DNA of 64,000 bases from Desertibaculum subflavum (GTDB taxonomy: Bacteria; Pseudomonadota; Alphaproteobacteria; Ferrovibrionales; Ferrovibrionaceae): positions 62,001 to 126,000 of the forward strand of contig QOZS01000007.1 of the NCBI GenBank assembly GCA_003576705.1, written 5' to 3'. A program made the translations under genes and the position numbers. The notes beneath the pieces are model-generated. The model ran no database searches. It saw only the letters and a program-made list of their open reading frames with translations, and had not been told where the DNA came from. Positions 25,579-36,471 of the stretch are shown here, one piece after another; within the stretch, counting starts at the first letter, position 1, and every line of letters starts with the position of its first letter.

Positions 25579-26733
25579 ATGACGAAACGTGTCCTGTTCT
25601 ACGTCCAGCACCTGCTCGGCATCGGCCATCTGAAGCGGGCGGCGACCTTGGCGCGCGGACTTGCCGCCGACGGGCTGGATGTGACCCTGGTCTCCGGCGG
25701 ATTCCCGGTGCCCGAGCTCGATACCGGCGGCGCCCGCTTCGTGCAGCTGCCGCCGGTCCGCGCCACCGATCTCTATTTCAAGGTGCTGGTCGACGAGGCC
25801 GGCACCGTCATCGACGATGCCTGGCGGGAGCGGCGGCGCGAGGCGCTGCTCGCTCTATGGCGCGACGTCCGGCCGCACCTCCTGATGCTCGAGCTCTACC
25901 CGTTCGGCCGCCGCCAGATGCGATTCGAGCTGGTGCCCCTGCTCGATGCGGCGATCGCGGCGGCCGAGCGGCCGGTCGTCGTCTCCTCGGTCCGCGACAT
26001 TCTGGTCGCCGCACCGAAGCCCGAGCGCAATGTCGAGATGGTGGAGCAGGTCGAGCGCTATTTCGACCATGTGCTGGTGCATGGCGATCCCGGCCTGATC
26101 CCGTTCGAACGCACGTTCCCGCTGGCGACCCGCATCGCCGACCGCCTGCATCCGACCGGCTATGTCGTGGACCGGTCCCGGTCCCACGATCCGGCTGGTC
26201 CCGGTGCCGGCGAGGTGATCGTCTCGGCCGGCGGCGGCGCCGTGGGCGAGCACCTGCTGGAAACGGCGATCCAGGCGCGACCGCATTCCGCGGCGCGTGA
26301 CCTGCCGTGGCGTGTGCTGGTCGGCGTGAACCTGCCGGATGAAACCCTCCAGCGCCTCGCCGCGCTCGGCGGCGCGGGGGTCAAGGTCGAGCGGGCGCGC
26401 GGCGATTTCGCGGCATTGCTCGCCCGCTGCCGGCTCTCGATCAGCCAGGGCGGCTACAACACGGTGATGGAGATCATGAGTGCCGGCTGCCGCGCCGTCG
26501 TGGTGCCCTATGCCGGCGGGCTCGAAACCGAGCAGACCCTCCGGGCGGAGCTGCTTGCGGCGCGCGGCGCCTTCGCGGTGCTGCCGGAGGGCGAGCTCGC
26601 GCCGGAGACGCTGGCGACGAAAATCGATGCGGCGTTGGCCATGCCGCCGCCGGCCGAGGCGCAGGTCGACATGAACGGCCTCGCCGCGAGCCGGCGCCTT
26701 GTCGCCGGCTGGGTCGCCGAGGTCGGCTGGTGA
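25579..26733 (+). CDS. COG4671-type predicted glycosyltransferase, second copy
   Basis: Protein of 384 residues, same family as the one at 20351. It begins MTKRVLFYVQHLLGIGHLKRA, has VIVSAGGGAVGEHLLETA (about 215) and ISQGGYNTVMEIMSAGCRAVVVPYAGGLETEQ (about 290-320) for the UDP-sugar-type pocket. It is divergent from the EamA gene and overlaps the deacetylase gene by four bases. Similarity between the two copies is moderate, so they probably use different acceptors. Confidence 0.78.
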   Translation: MTKRVLFYVQHLLGIGHLKRAATLARGLAADGLDVTLVSGGFPVPELDTGGARFVQLPPVRATDLYFKVLVDEAGTVIDDAWRERRREALLALWRDVRPHLLMLELYPFGRRQMRFELVPLLDAAIAAAERPVVVSSVRDILVAAPKPERNVEMVEQVERYFDHVLVHGDPGLIPFERTFPLATRIADRLHPTGYVVDRSRSHDPAGPGAGEVIVSAGGGAVGEHLLETAIQARPHSAARDLPWRVLVGVNLPDETLQRLAALGGAGVKVERARGDFAALLARCRLSISQGGYNTVMEIMSAGCRAVVVPYAGGLETEQTLRAELLAARGAFAVLPEGELAPETLATKIDAALAMPPPAEAQVDMNGLAASRRLVAGWVAEVGW

Positions 26734-27485
26734 ACGGGATGCTGCGCGCCGAGCTCGACCGCTGGGCCGCTGCGGAGCGGACCGCGACCTTCTGGTGGCG
26801 CGACGACGATGCGGTGACGGCGGGGCCGGCGCTGGATCGGCTGTTCGCCGCCGCGGGCGCGGTCCCGCTCGCGCTCGCCGTGGTGCCGATGCAGGCCGAA
26901 GCGGCGTTGGCTGCGGCGCTTGCCGCGACGGGCACGCAGGTGGCCGTTCTGCAGCATGGCCATAGGCATACCAATCACGCGGCGCCCGGGACGAAGAAGG
27001 CCGAATTCACCGACGAACGCGATCTCGATGCCATGACGGCGGAAGTGCAGGTCGGACGAGGCCGCCTGTTCGAGGTGTTCGGTGCCCGCTCCATCCCGAT
27101 CTTCGTGCCGCCGTGGAATCGTTGCCCGGCCGCCCTGACCGCCCGGCTGGCCGATATCGGTCACCGCGTTCTCTCCGCCTATGGGCCGCGGCCGGCTCGC
27201 CATGCCGCTCCCGGGCTGCTGCAGGTCAACACGCACGCCGATCCGATCGATTGGCGCGGCACTCGCCGCTTTCTCGGCCTAGGCCGTCTGGCCGAGGCGC
27301 TTGCCGGCCATCTTGCGGCGCGTCGGCAGGGGACGGCCGACGCGGTCGAGCCGACCGGCCTGCTCACGCATCACCTCGTTCACGAACCGGAAGATATGGC
27401 AGCGATCGGCGGGTTGGTGGCCGAGATTGCAGCGCATGCGGCGGCGCGCTGGCTCGCTGCCGTCGACCTCCTGGAGGCTGCGTGA
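26730..27485 (+). CDS. NodB-like polysaccharide deacetylase family protein
   Basis: Protein of 251 residues. Metal-binding motifs of the NodB fold are seen: the aspartates in WWRDDDA (about 24-28) and HGHRHTNH (about 75-82), plus PPWNR near 130 and LTHHLVHEPED near 215. No signal peptide, so it would act in the cytoplasm on a lipid-linked or nucleotide sugar. Start is GTG 26730 (overlap GTGA with the previous gene) or ATG 26739. The family is carbohydrate esterase 4. Confidence 0.75.
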   Translation: MNGMLRAELDRWAAAERTATFWWRDDDAVTAGPALDRLFAAAGAVPLALAVVPMQAEAALAAALAATGTQVAVLQHGHRHTNHAAPGTKKAEFTDERDLDAMTAEVQVGRGRLFEVFGARSIPIFVPPWNRCPAALTARLADIGHRVLSAYGPRPARHAAPGLLQVNTHADPIDWRGTRRFLGLGRLAEALAGHLAARRQGTADAVEPTGLLTHHLVHEPEDMAAIGGLVAEIAAHAAARWLAAVDLLEAA

Positions 27486-27548
27486 TCGCCGTCACGCCCG
27501 CACCTGCGCCGGTAGACGCCGCGTGCGCGACACGGTAGCGATGCAGTA

Positions 27549-28040
27549 ATGACGGCGACCTATCGTTATCCCGGCCAGGCACTGCTCGGCGACTATGCGC
27601 GCGCCGCCTTCGGGCTCGCGATCACGGTCGCCCCGCTCTTGTTCATGGATGTGGCCTCTGTCATGGTGTGGGTGTTTGGGGGGCTTTCGCTACTGTTTCT
27701 GACCTTTGCCGGACGGACCGCGTTGCGCCACAGCACGACGATCGAGCTGGACGCCGGAGGTGTGGCAGCGCGGGGGCCGCTCGGTGCAAGCTTGCGGTGG
27801 GACGAGGTCGACCGGGTGAAGCTTCGTTATTTCTCCACCCGCAAGGATCGCGAAAAGGGCTGGATGCAGCTCGCCATCCACGGCCGCAGCCGGACCATCC
27901 GCATCGATTCGACCCTGGACGGGTTTCGCGAGGTGGTGGAAGCGAGTGCCCGCAGCACACGCGAGCGCGGCCTTGCCTTCGACCCGCCGACCTTGGCCAA
28001 TTTCAAGGCACTCGGCGTTCTCGCCGCCGATACCCTCTGA
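27549..28040 (+). CDS. Membrane protein with PH-like domain, unknown function
   Basis: Protein of 163 residues with two hydrophobic segments (about 19-37 and 40-55) followed by a soluble part rich in beta-like stretches (TTIELDAGGVAARGPLGASLRWDEVDRVKLRYFS, then LAIHGRSRTIRID). This is the look of bacterial PH-like (bPH2) domain proteins. It lies between the deacetylase and a peptide-type ABC operon; it could be membership of either. No more precise function can be given. Confidence 0.55.
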   Translation: MTATYRYPGQALLGDYARAAFGLAITVAPLLFMDVASVMVWVFGGLSLLFLTFAGRTALRHSTTIELDAGGVAARGPLGASLRWDEVDRVKLRYFSTRKDREKGWMQLAIHGRSRTIRIDSTLDGFREVVEASARSTRERGLAFDPPTLANFKALGVLAADTL

Positions 28041-28051
28041 GACCGTCGGCA

Positions 28052-29941
<1,890 letters not shown>

Positions 29942-29953
29942 GGCCGGCGGCGC

Positions 29954-30979
29954 ATGTTCACCTTCCTGATGCATCGCGTGCTGGTGATGGTTCCGACGCT
30001 GCTTGTCATCAGCGTCATCACCTTCCTGATCATCCGCCTGCCGCCCGGCGACTATCTCTCCAACCAGATCGAGGAGCTGAAGAGCCAGGGCGAGCAGGCG
30101 GCGGTGGAGAAGGCCGAGTTCCTGCGCAAGCAATACGCCCTCGACGAGCCGATCCTGACGCAATACGGCATCTGGATGGGCTTCCTGCCGCATCAGGGCC
30201 GCTATAGCGGCATCCTGCAGGGCGATTTCGGTTGGTCCTTCGAGTTCAACCGCCCGGTCAACGAGGTGGTGGGCGACCGGCTGATGCTGACTGTCGTCCT
30301 CAACTTCGCCGCCATCCTGTTCACCTATCTGGTTGCTTTCCCGATCGGCGTCTACTCGGCGACGCGGCAATACTCGATCGGCGATTACGGCTTCACCTTC
30401 CTTGGCTATCTCGGCCTCGCGACGCCGAACTTCCTGCTCGCGCTGGTCATGCTGTTCTTCTTCAATCTCTGGTTCGGGCTCTCGATCGGCGGATTGATGG
30501 ACCCGACCTATGAAGGCCAGCCCTGGTCCTGGGGCAAGTCGATGTCGGTGCTGTCTCACATGATCATCCCGACCATCATCATCGGCACCTCCGGCACCGC
30601 GGCGATGATCCGGCGGCTGCGCGCGAACCTGCTGGACGAGCTGCAGAAGCAGTATGTGGTGACCGGCCGGGCCAAGGGCCTGCCGCCGACGCGGCTGCTG
30701 ATCAAGTATCCGATCCGGATGGCGCTGAATCCGTTCGTCGCCGATATCGGCAACCTGCTCCCCAGCATCGTCTCGGGCTCCGCCATCGTCTCGGTCGTGC
30801 TGTCGCTGCCGACGGTCGGGCCACTTCTGCTGCAATCGCTGCAGAGCCTGGATCAGTATCTCGCCGGCTCGATCCTGTTCTTCCTGTCGATCCTGACCGT
30901 GATCGGCATGTTCATCTCCGACCTGCTGCTGGCCGCGCTCGACCCGCGCATCCGTCTCGCCGGCGGAGCGACACGATGA
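29954..30979 (+). CDS. Dipeptide-type ABC transporter permease (DppB-like)
   Basis: Inner-membrane permease of 341 residues with an N-terminal helix (VLVMVPTLLVISVITFLII), large periplasmic loop, and five more helices. It has the family motif GDFGWSF and the ATPase-contact segment near TGRAKGLPPTRLLIKYPIRMALNP. It starts 13 bases after the ATPase gene and overlaps the next permease by four bases. Confidence 0.9.
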   Translation: MFTFLMHRVLVMVPTLLVISVITFLIIRLPPGDYLSNQIEELKSQGEQAAVEKAEFLRKQYALDEPILTQYGIWMGFLPHQGRYSGILQGDFGWSFEFNRPVNEVVGDRLMLTVVLNFAAILFTYLVAFPIGVYSATRQYSIGDYGFTFLGYLGLATPNFLLALVMLFFFNLWFGLSIGGLMDPTYEGQPWSWGKSMSVLSHMIIPTIIIGTSGTAAMIRRLRANLLDELQKQYVVTGRAKGLPPTRLLIKYPIRMALNPFVADIGNLLPSIVSGSAIVSVVLSLPTVGPLLLQSLQSLDQYLAGSILFFLSILTVIGMFISDLLLAALDPRIRLAGGATR

Positions 30980-32154
30980 CGACGCGCGACATCGATCCCC
31001 AATCCGACCCTCTGCCCCATTGGGTCAGCCGCGAGCCGTTCGATCCCAATTCGGTCGAGGCGATGTCGCCGGAGCAGGAGCGGTTCTACCGCGCCTCGCA
31101 ATGGCAGCTGATGTGGTGGAAGTTCCGTCGTCACAAGATCGCGGTCGTTTCGGCCGTGGTGCTGGCGGTGTTCTACTTCTCCATCCTGATCAGCGAGATG
31201 ATCGCGCCGTACAACCAGACCACCCGCGACGCCAAGCACATCTTCGCGCCGCCGCAGGGCATCCATCTGTTCCACGAGGGCAGTTTCGTCGGGCCCTTCG
31301 TCTACGGCCTCGACTACAAGCTCGACATGGAAACGCTGCAGCGCATCTACACGCCGAACCCGGCGAAGGTGCAGCCGCTGCGCTTCTTCTGCTTCGGCGA
31401 CGAGTACTATTTCTGGGGCCTAATCCCGGGCAGCTTCCATCTCGCCTGCCCGGCCAATGGCGGCACCCTGTTCCTGTTCGGCACTGACCGGCTCGGCCGC
31501 GACATCTTCTCGCGCATCGTCTACGGCACGCGCATCTCGCTCACCGTCGGCCTGGTCGGCATCGTGATCTCCTTCGTGCTCGGCATCGTGCTGGGCGGCA
31601 TCTCGGGCTATTACGGCGGCTGGGTCGATAACGTGATCCAGCGCGCCATCGAGATGATCAAGTCGTTCCCGGAGCTGCCGCTCTGGATGGCATTGTCGGC
31701 CGCGCTGCCGGTGACCTGGAGCCCGATCGTGATCTATTTCGGCATCACGATCATCCTGGGCCTGCTCGACTGGCCGGGCCTTGCGCGCGCCGTGCGCTCC
31801 AAGCTGCTGGCGCTGCGCGAAGAGGATTTCTGCACGGCGGCGCAGCTGATGGGGGCAAAGCCGGCGCGCGTCATCGGCCGGCATCTGCTGCCGAGCTTCA
31901 TGAGCCACCTGATCGCGTCCGCCTCGCTCTCCATCCCGGCGATGATCCTGGGCGAGACGGCGCTGTCGTTCCTGGGGCTCGGCCTGCGCCCGCCAATCAC
32001 CAGCTGGGGCGTTCTGCTCAACGAGGCGCAGAACATCAACGTGGTGGCGCTGTATCCCTGGCTGATGCTGCCCTGCGTGCCGGTGCTGCTGGTGGTGCTC
32101 GCCTTCAACTTCCTCGGCGACGGCCTGCGCGACGCGGCGGATCCCTACCGATAG
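30976..32154 (+). CDS. Dipeptide-type ABC transporter permease (DppC-like)
   Basis: Permease of 392 residues, longer than classical DppC (about 300) because of an insertion after the first helix (about residues 80-165, including HLFHEGSFVGPFVYGLDYKLDM and a Cys-containing stretch). The core has GTDRLGRDIFSRIVYGTRISL and the EAA-type loop REEDFCTAAQLMGAKPARVIGRHLLPS. It ends four bases from the 3' end of the convergent FixH-like gene. Confidence 0.88.
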   Translation: MTTRDIDPQSDPLPHWVSREPFDPNSVEAMSPEQERFYRASQWQLMWWKFRRHKIAVVSAVVLAVFYFSILISEMIAPYNQTTRDAKHIFAPPQGIHLFHEGSFVGPFVYGLDYKLDMETLQRIYTPNPAKVQPLRFFCFGDEYYFWGLIPGSFHLACPANGGTLFLFGTDRLGRDIFSRIVYGTRISLTVGLVGIVISFVLGIVLGGISGYYGGWVDNVIQRAIEMIKSFPELPLWMALSAALPVTWSPIVIYFGITIILGLLDWPGLARAVRSKLLALREEDFCTAAQLMGAKPARVIGRHLLPSFMSHLIASASLSIPAMILGETALSFLGLGLRPPITSWGVLLNEAQNINVVALYPWLMLPCVPVLLVVLAFNFLGDGLRDAADPYR

Positions 32155-32157
32155 GCG

Positions 32158-32547
32158 CTACCGTTTCGGCTGCACCAGGGTAGGGCCGAATTCCAGCACG
32201 CGGACGACGAGGTCGCGGAACGGCTTGTTGACGCCGATCTTCAGCGCCCATTCGCCCTGCATCTCGAGGTGCAGGCGGAAGCCATAGACCCCGGGCTCGC
32301 CGCGGATCGGCGCGGCGCTGACCGGGCGCACGTTGTGCGCCATCGGCATCGAGGGCATGTCGGCCGATACCATCACCTCGGCGCCGGCGACCGCGGCCTT
32401 GCTCTGCAGGTTGGTGAGCCGCACCAGGCAGTCGTAGACCAGCTTGTCCCGCGTCGGCAGGCAGGTGACTTCCGCCTCGGCCCGGTCGGCGGCGTGGGTA
32501 GTGCCGGAAATCAAAGCCGCAAGCAGCGCGGGCAACATCCATCGCAT
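32158..32547 (-). CDS. FixH/YtkA-like secreted protein
   Basis: Small exported protein of 129 residues: signal peptide MRWMLPALLAALISGTTHAAD, then a beta-rich domain with ADMPSMPMAHNV and GVYGFRLHLEMQGEWALKIGV typical of YtkA/FixH-like domains, which in known proteins bind copper or occur near copper and oxidase genes. It is the last gene of the long Liv operon, overlapping nothing downstream. Two cysteines (CLPTRDKLVYDC) may form a disulphide. An upstream ATG at 32565 is less likely. Confidence 0.6.
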   Translation of the reverse strand: MRWMLPALLAALISGTTHAADRAEAEVTCLPTRDKLVYDCLVRLTNLQSKAAVAGAEVMVSADMPSMPMAHNVRPVSAAPIRGEPGVYGFRLHLEMQGEWALKIGVNKPFRDLVVRVLEFGPTLVQPKR

Positions 32548-32551
32548 CGCA

Positions 32552-33271
32552 TCACTCCCCAGCATGGAGATCGCCGAAATAGGCGTCCTGCACCATCGGG
32601 TCCCGCATCAGCTCCGCTGCCGGGCCCTGGGCCTGGAACAGGCCGTTCCGCATCAGGTAAGCATAGCCCGAGACCGCCAGCGCGCGCCGCACATTCTGCT
32701 CGACCAGCAGCACCGCGACGCCGCGAGCCGGCAAAGCGGCGACGAGGCGGAACACGTCCGCCGTCGCCTTCGGGGACAGCCCGAGCGAAGGCTCGTCCAG
32801 CAATATCAGCTTCGGCGCCGCCATCAGCCCGCGCGCCAGCGCCAGCATCTGCGCCTGGCCGCCGCTCAGCATCCCGGCCGGCTCGTCGAGCCGCGACCGC
32901 AGCATCGGGAAGGCATCCAGTGTCGCGTCCAGCCGGTCGGCGGCGCGGGCGAGAGAGCCGGCATTGTGGGCGCCGAGCAGCAAGTTCTCACGCAGGCTGA
33001 GATCGCCGAACAGCATCCGGCCCTCCGGTACATGCGCGATCCCGCGCGCGGTGATGGCATGGGGCGGCAGCATTTCGATCGCCTCGCCGTCGAAGCGGAT
33101 GCTGCCGGCGACCGGGCGGACCTGGCCCGAGATGGCGCCGAGCAGCGAGCTCTTGCCCGCGCCGTTCGGCCCTAGCACGCAGACGATCCTCGCCGACGGA
33201 ACGCCGAGCGTGACGCCGCGCACCGCCGGCAGGGCGTCGTAGCGGACGCCGAGTTCGGTGCAGTCAAGCAT
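32552..33271 (-). CDS. Branched-chain amino-acid-type ABC transporter ATPase, LivF-like (set 1)
   Basis: ATPase of 239 residues. Walker A GPNGAGKSS, signature LSGGQAQM, Walker B LILLDEP, ending EQNVRRAL typical for LivF. ATG at 33271 overlaps the previous LivG-like stop. Together with the three genes upstream it forms a complete Liv set downstream of a second complete set. The substrate may differ from branched-chain amino acids. Confidence 0.88.
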   Translation of the reverse strand: MLDCTELGVRYDALPAVRGVTLGVPSARIVCVLGPNGAGKSSLLGAISGQVRPVAGSIRFDGEAIEMLPPHAITARGIAHVPEGRMLFGDLSLRENLLLGAHNAGSLARAADRLDATLDAFPMLRSRLDEPAGMLSGGQAQMLALARGLMAAPKLILLDEPSLGLSPKATADVFRLVAALPARGVAVLLVEQNVRRALAVSGYAYLMRNGLFQAQGPAAELMRDPMVQDAYFGDLHAGE

Positions 33272-33962
33272 CGGCACCCTCCGTGCCGAAATAGGCCTCC
33301 ACCACCTCCGGCCGGCGCAGCACCTCGCTGGGCGCGCCCTCGGCGATGCGCCGGCCAAAATCCAGCACCACGACGCACGGGCAGAGCGCCGCGATCAGAT
33401 CCATCTTGTGCTCGATCAGAATGCCGGTACGCCCCGGCAGCACTTCCCGGCTGAGCAGGTCGGCCATCGCCGAGGTCTCGGACGGGGTAAGTCCGCCGGC
33501 CGGCTCGTCGAGCAGCAGCAGGCGCGGGTCGCGCGCGACGGCGCGGGCGAGGTCAAGTCGGCGCAGCTCGCCGATCGTCAGCTCGTCGCCGAGCCGGCCT
33601 CGCTGTGCGCTCAGGCCGAAGCGGTCGAGCAGGGCCTCGGCCTCCCCCGCCGACAGCCGGCTGTCGCCCCGGATATTGTCCAGCACCGTAAGGCGACTGA
33701 AGACCCGCGGGTGCTGCAGGGTGCGGCCGACGCCGAGGCGCGCGATGCGATGCGGCGGCCAGCCGGTCACCTCGGTCGCGCCGATCCGCACCTCGCCCGC
33801 ATCGGGCGCCGTGAAGCCGGAGACGACGTTGAGCAAGGTCGTCTTGCCCGACCCGTTCGGTCCGATCAGGCCGAGCAGGCTGCCGGCCGGGACGGCGAGG
33901 TCGATGCCGGTCAGGGCCTCGATGCCGCCGAACCGCTTGGCGATGCCGGCCAGCGTCAGCAT
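33264..33962 (-). CDS. Liv-type ABC transporter ATPase, LivG-like (set 1)
   Basis: ATPase of 232 residues with Walker A GPNGSGKTT, LivG-type signature TIGELRRLDLARA (degenerate for LSxGQ), Walker B LLLLDEP and ILIEHKMDL. The ATG at 33962 overlaps the last base of the permease gene. It lacks some C-terminal residues of E. coli LivG but is otherwise complete. Confidence 0.86.
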   Translation of the reverse strand: MLTLAGIAKRFGGIEALTGIDLAVPAGSLLGLIGPNGSGKTTLLNVVSGFTAPDAGEVRIGATEVTGWPPHRIARLGVGRTLQHPRVFSRLTVLDNIRGDSRLSAGEAEALLDRFGLSAQRGRLGDELTIGELRRLDLARAVARDPRLLLLDEPAGGLTPSETSAMADLLSREVLPGRTGILIEHKMDLIAALCPCVVVLDFGRRIAEGAPSEVLRRPEVVEAYFGTEGADA

Positions 33963-34852
33963 CAGCGCCGCCCGATCCGGGCGAGCCGGTGCAGCAGCCG
34001 CTCGTCGAGCAGACCGCGCGGCCGCCAGATCAGGAGAACCGCGACCAGCCCGCCGAACACGATCATGCGGTACCCGGCAAACATCTGCGTGGATTCCAGC
34101 AGCCCGATATCCAGCCCGACGCCCAGCAACGGCCCCAGCGCCGTGCCGAGCCCGCCGATCAGGCCATAGGCCAGGCTGTGCACCCCGAGCATGACGTCGA
34201 ACAGCCGGGGCTCGATATAGGTGCTGGCATGGGCGTAGAGCCCGCCGCCGAGCCCGGCGAGGGCGCCGGCCGCCGCGGCCATCGCGAGCTTGGTGCGGAA
34301 CACGTCGATGCCGCTCAGCGCGGCGAGCAACTCGTCCTCGCCCACCATGCGCAGCCGGCGGCCGAAGCGGCTGCGCTCGAGCACGGCCAGGAGAGCGAGG
34401 GTTGCTGCCAGCAGGGCGGCGACGAGGAGCAGGAATTCGGCCGGCTCGATGCCGCGCTCGAAGATATAGCGGATACCGCGGAACCCTTCCGCTCCGTTCG
34501 GGCCGACCAGCTCGCCGTCGCGCTCGACCTGGAACTGCGTCAGCTCCAGCACGATCCGCATCATCTCCGCGAAGGCGAGGCTCGCCATGGCGAAATAGAG
34601 CCCGCGCAGCCGGAAGGTCGGCAGCGCCAGGGCGAGCTGCCCGATTGCCGCCGCTATGGCGCCGATCGCCAGCGCGAGACCGAGCGGCAGGTCGAGCACG
34701 GCGGTGCCGATCCCGGCGGCATAGGCGCCGATGCCGAAAAAGGCCTGCTGGCCGAACGAGATCTCGCCGACCAGCAGCAGCAGGTAGGCCGAGAGCGCGA
34801 CGAAGGCGATCATGCCGATATTGGTCAGCACGCCGACGAGATGCGGTTCCAT
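33962..34852 (-). CDS. Liv-type ABC transporter permease, LivM-like (set 1)
   Basis: Permease of 296 residues with about eight helices, the motif VGEISFGQQAFFGIGAYAAG, and the conserved GGLGTALGPLLGVGL near 235. The same reading frame is open upstream into the LivH-like gene; the ATG at 34852 is used because it starts with the usual N-terminal helix and lies two bases after the upstream stop. Confidence 0.86.
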   Translation of the reverse strand: MEPHLVGVLTNIGMIAFVALSAYLLLLVGEISFGQQAFFGIGAYAAGIGTAVLDLPLGLALAIGAIAAAIGQLALALPTFRLRGLYFAMASLAFAEMMRIVLELTQFQVERDGELVGPNGAEGFRGIRYIFERGIEPAEFLLLVAALLAATLALLAVLERSRFGRRLRMVGEDELLAALSGIDVFRTKLAMAAAAGALAGLGGGLYAHASTYIEPRLFDVMLGVHSLAYGLIGGLGTALGPLLGVGLDIGLLESTQMFAGYRMIVFGGLVAVLLIWRPRGLLDERLLHRLARIGRR

Positions 34853-34854
34853 GC

Positions 34855-35739
34855 TCAGATCCTTCGCTCGGCGGACGGCACGCCGGCGCCGATACCGGCC
34901 CGCAGCACGAGGCAGAGGAAGAGCAGCGCATAGACCAGAAGGTCGCGCAGCTGCGGGCCGAAAAACCATTGCCCATGCGCCTCGACCACGCCGAGCAGCA
35001 ATCCGCCGATGACCGCGCCGGGGATGCTGCCGAGGCCGCCCAGCATCATCGCCACCAGGCCCTTGAACGTCGCCCACATGCCGAACATCGGCGTGATCTG
35101 CTGGTCGGCCGCGATCACCAGCATGCCGGCGAGCCCGCCCAGCGCCGAGGCGCCGAGAAAGGCGATCAGGCCGATGCGATCGACATCGATGCCGAGATGG
35201 CGCGCCGTGGCGCGGTCGCGCGCCGTGGCCCGCAGCGCGAGGCCGAAGCGGGACCGGTGCACCAGCAGCCAAAGCGCCAGCATTGCCGCAATGGCCGCAC
35301 CGAGCGTCAGCAGGCGGTCGGCGCGGATCAGGATGCCGGCGATCTCAAACGGCGGCCGCGCTATCAAGGCAGGGAACGGATAGCTGTGCCGCGGCAGAAG
35401 GAGCGTGGCCAATTCCTCGAGCTGCATCCAGATGGCGAAGCTCGCCACCATCGAGGCGGTCGCGGCCTGGCCCCGCATCGGCGCAAAGCAGAGCCGCTCG
35501 ACATAGAAGCCTGCCGCCACCGCGCCGAGAACGGTGACCAGGGCCACCACAGCTGCGCCCATCCCAAACTGGAGGTGCACGAGGGTGCCCAGATAGGCGC
35601 CGATCATGATCGATGGGCCGTAAGAGAGATTGAGCCGCCGCATCACGCCGAAGATGAGCGTGAAGCCGAGCGCCAGCATCGCATAGGCGCTGCCAGTCAT
35701 CAGCCCGTCGACCGTGTTCTGCGCCAGGTCGTGGGCCAT
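34855..35739 (-). CDS. Liv-type ABC transporter permease, LivH-like (set 1)
   Basis: Permease of 294 residues: N-terminal LAQNTVDGLMTGSAYAMLALGFTLIFGVMRRLNLSYG and GGLGSIPGAVIGGLLLGVVEA are LivH signatures. The ATG at 35739 lies five bases after the stop of set 2's LivF, showing the two sets are joined in one transcript. A TTG at 35748 is a possible alternative. Confidence 0.86.
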   Translation of the reverse strand: MAHDLAQNTVDGLMTGSAYAMLALGFTLIFGVMRRLNLSYGPSIMIGAYLGTLVHLQFGMGAAVVALVTVLGAVAAGFYVERLCFAPMRGQAATASMVASFAIWMQLEELATLLLPRHSYPFPALIARPPFEIAGILIRADRLLTLGAAIAAMLALWLLVHRSRFGLALRATARDRATARHLGIDVDRIGLIAFLGASALGGLAGMLVIAADQQITPMFGMWATFKGLVAMMLGGLGSIPGAVIGGLLLGVVEAHGQWFFGPQLRDLLVYALLFLCLVLRAGIGAGVPSAERRI

Positions 35740-35744
35740 GGTCG

Positions 35745-36461
35745 TCAATCCGCGCGGCGCGATCCGAGATAGGCGCGCTGGATGACCTCGGCCTCTTCCA
35801 CCTCGCCGGGCGTGCCGCTGAAGCTGACCCGGCCCTGTTCCATCAGATAGAAGTGGTGCGCCACCTTGAGCGCCATATGGGCGTTCTGCTCGACCAGGAA
35901 GATGGTGGTGCCATCGCGGTTCAGCTCGGTGACGATGCGGAAGATCTCCTCCACCACCAGCGGCGCGAGACCGAGCGAGGGCTCGTCCATCAGCAGGAGA
36001 CGCGGCCGCGACATCAGCGCCCGGGCGACCGACAGCATCTGCTGCTCGCCGCCCGAAAGCGTGCCGGCGAGCTGTCCCTCGCGCTCCTTCAGCCGCGGGA
36101 AGCGTTGGAACATGCGCTCCATATCGGCGGCGATGCCGGCGCGGTCGCGGCGCAGATAGGCGCCGGCCGTCAGGTTCTCCCGCACCGACATCTGCGGAAA
36201 GACCAGCCGGTTCTCCGGCACCAGCGCGACGCCCGCCTGCACCACCTGGTCCGGCGCCCGGCCGGTGATCTCCCGGTCCTTCAGCGCGATGCGCCCGCGC
36301 CGGGGCTTCAGGATGCCGGCGATCGAGTACATCAAGGTGGTCTTGCCGGCGCCGTTAGGGCCGAGCAGACAGGTGATGCGGCCCTCGGCAACGCTGAGCG
36401 TCACGCCTTTCAGCGCTTCGATCTTGCCATAGGCGGTGACGACATCGCGCACGTCCAGCAT
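35745..36461 (-). CDS. Liv-type ABC transporter ATPase, LivF-like (set 2)
   Basis: ATPase of 238 residues: Walker A GPNGAGKTT, ENRLVFPQMSVRENL, signature LSGGEQQML, Walker B LLLMDEPSLGLAPL, H-loop LVEQNAHMAL. All are LivF hallmarks. ATG 36461. It differs clearly from the set 1 copy, so the duplication is old or the sets were brought together from separate sources. Confidence 0.88.
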   Translation of the reverse strand: MLDVRDVVTAYGKIEALKGVTLSVAEGRITCLLGPNGAGKTTLMYSIAGILKPRRGRIALKDREITGRAPDQVVQAGVALVPENRLVFPQMSVRENLTAGAYLRRDRAGIAADMERMFQRFPRLKEREGQLAGTLSGGEQQMLSVARALMSRPRLLLMDEPSLGLAPLVVEEIFRIVTELNRDGTTIFLVEQNAHMALKVAHHFYLMEQGRVSFSGTPGEVEEAEVIQRAYLGSRRAD

Positions 36462-36471
36462 CGGATCGCCC

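Noticed and set aside
33264..34976. LivM-LivG fusion protein on the minus strand
   Set aside because: The frame is open upstream of LivG but reads LivM in the wrong frame; separate starts at 33962 and 34852 give complete family proteins.
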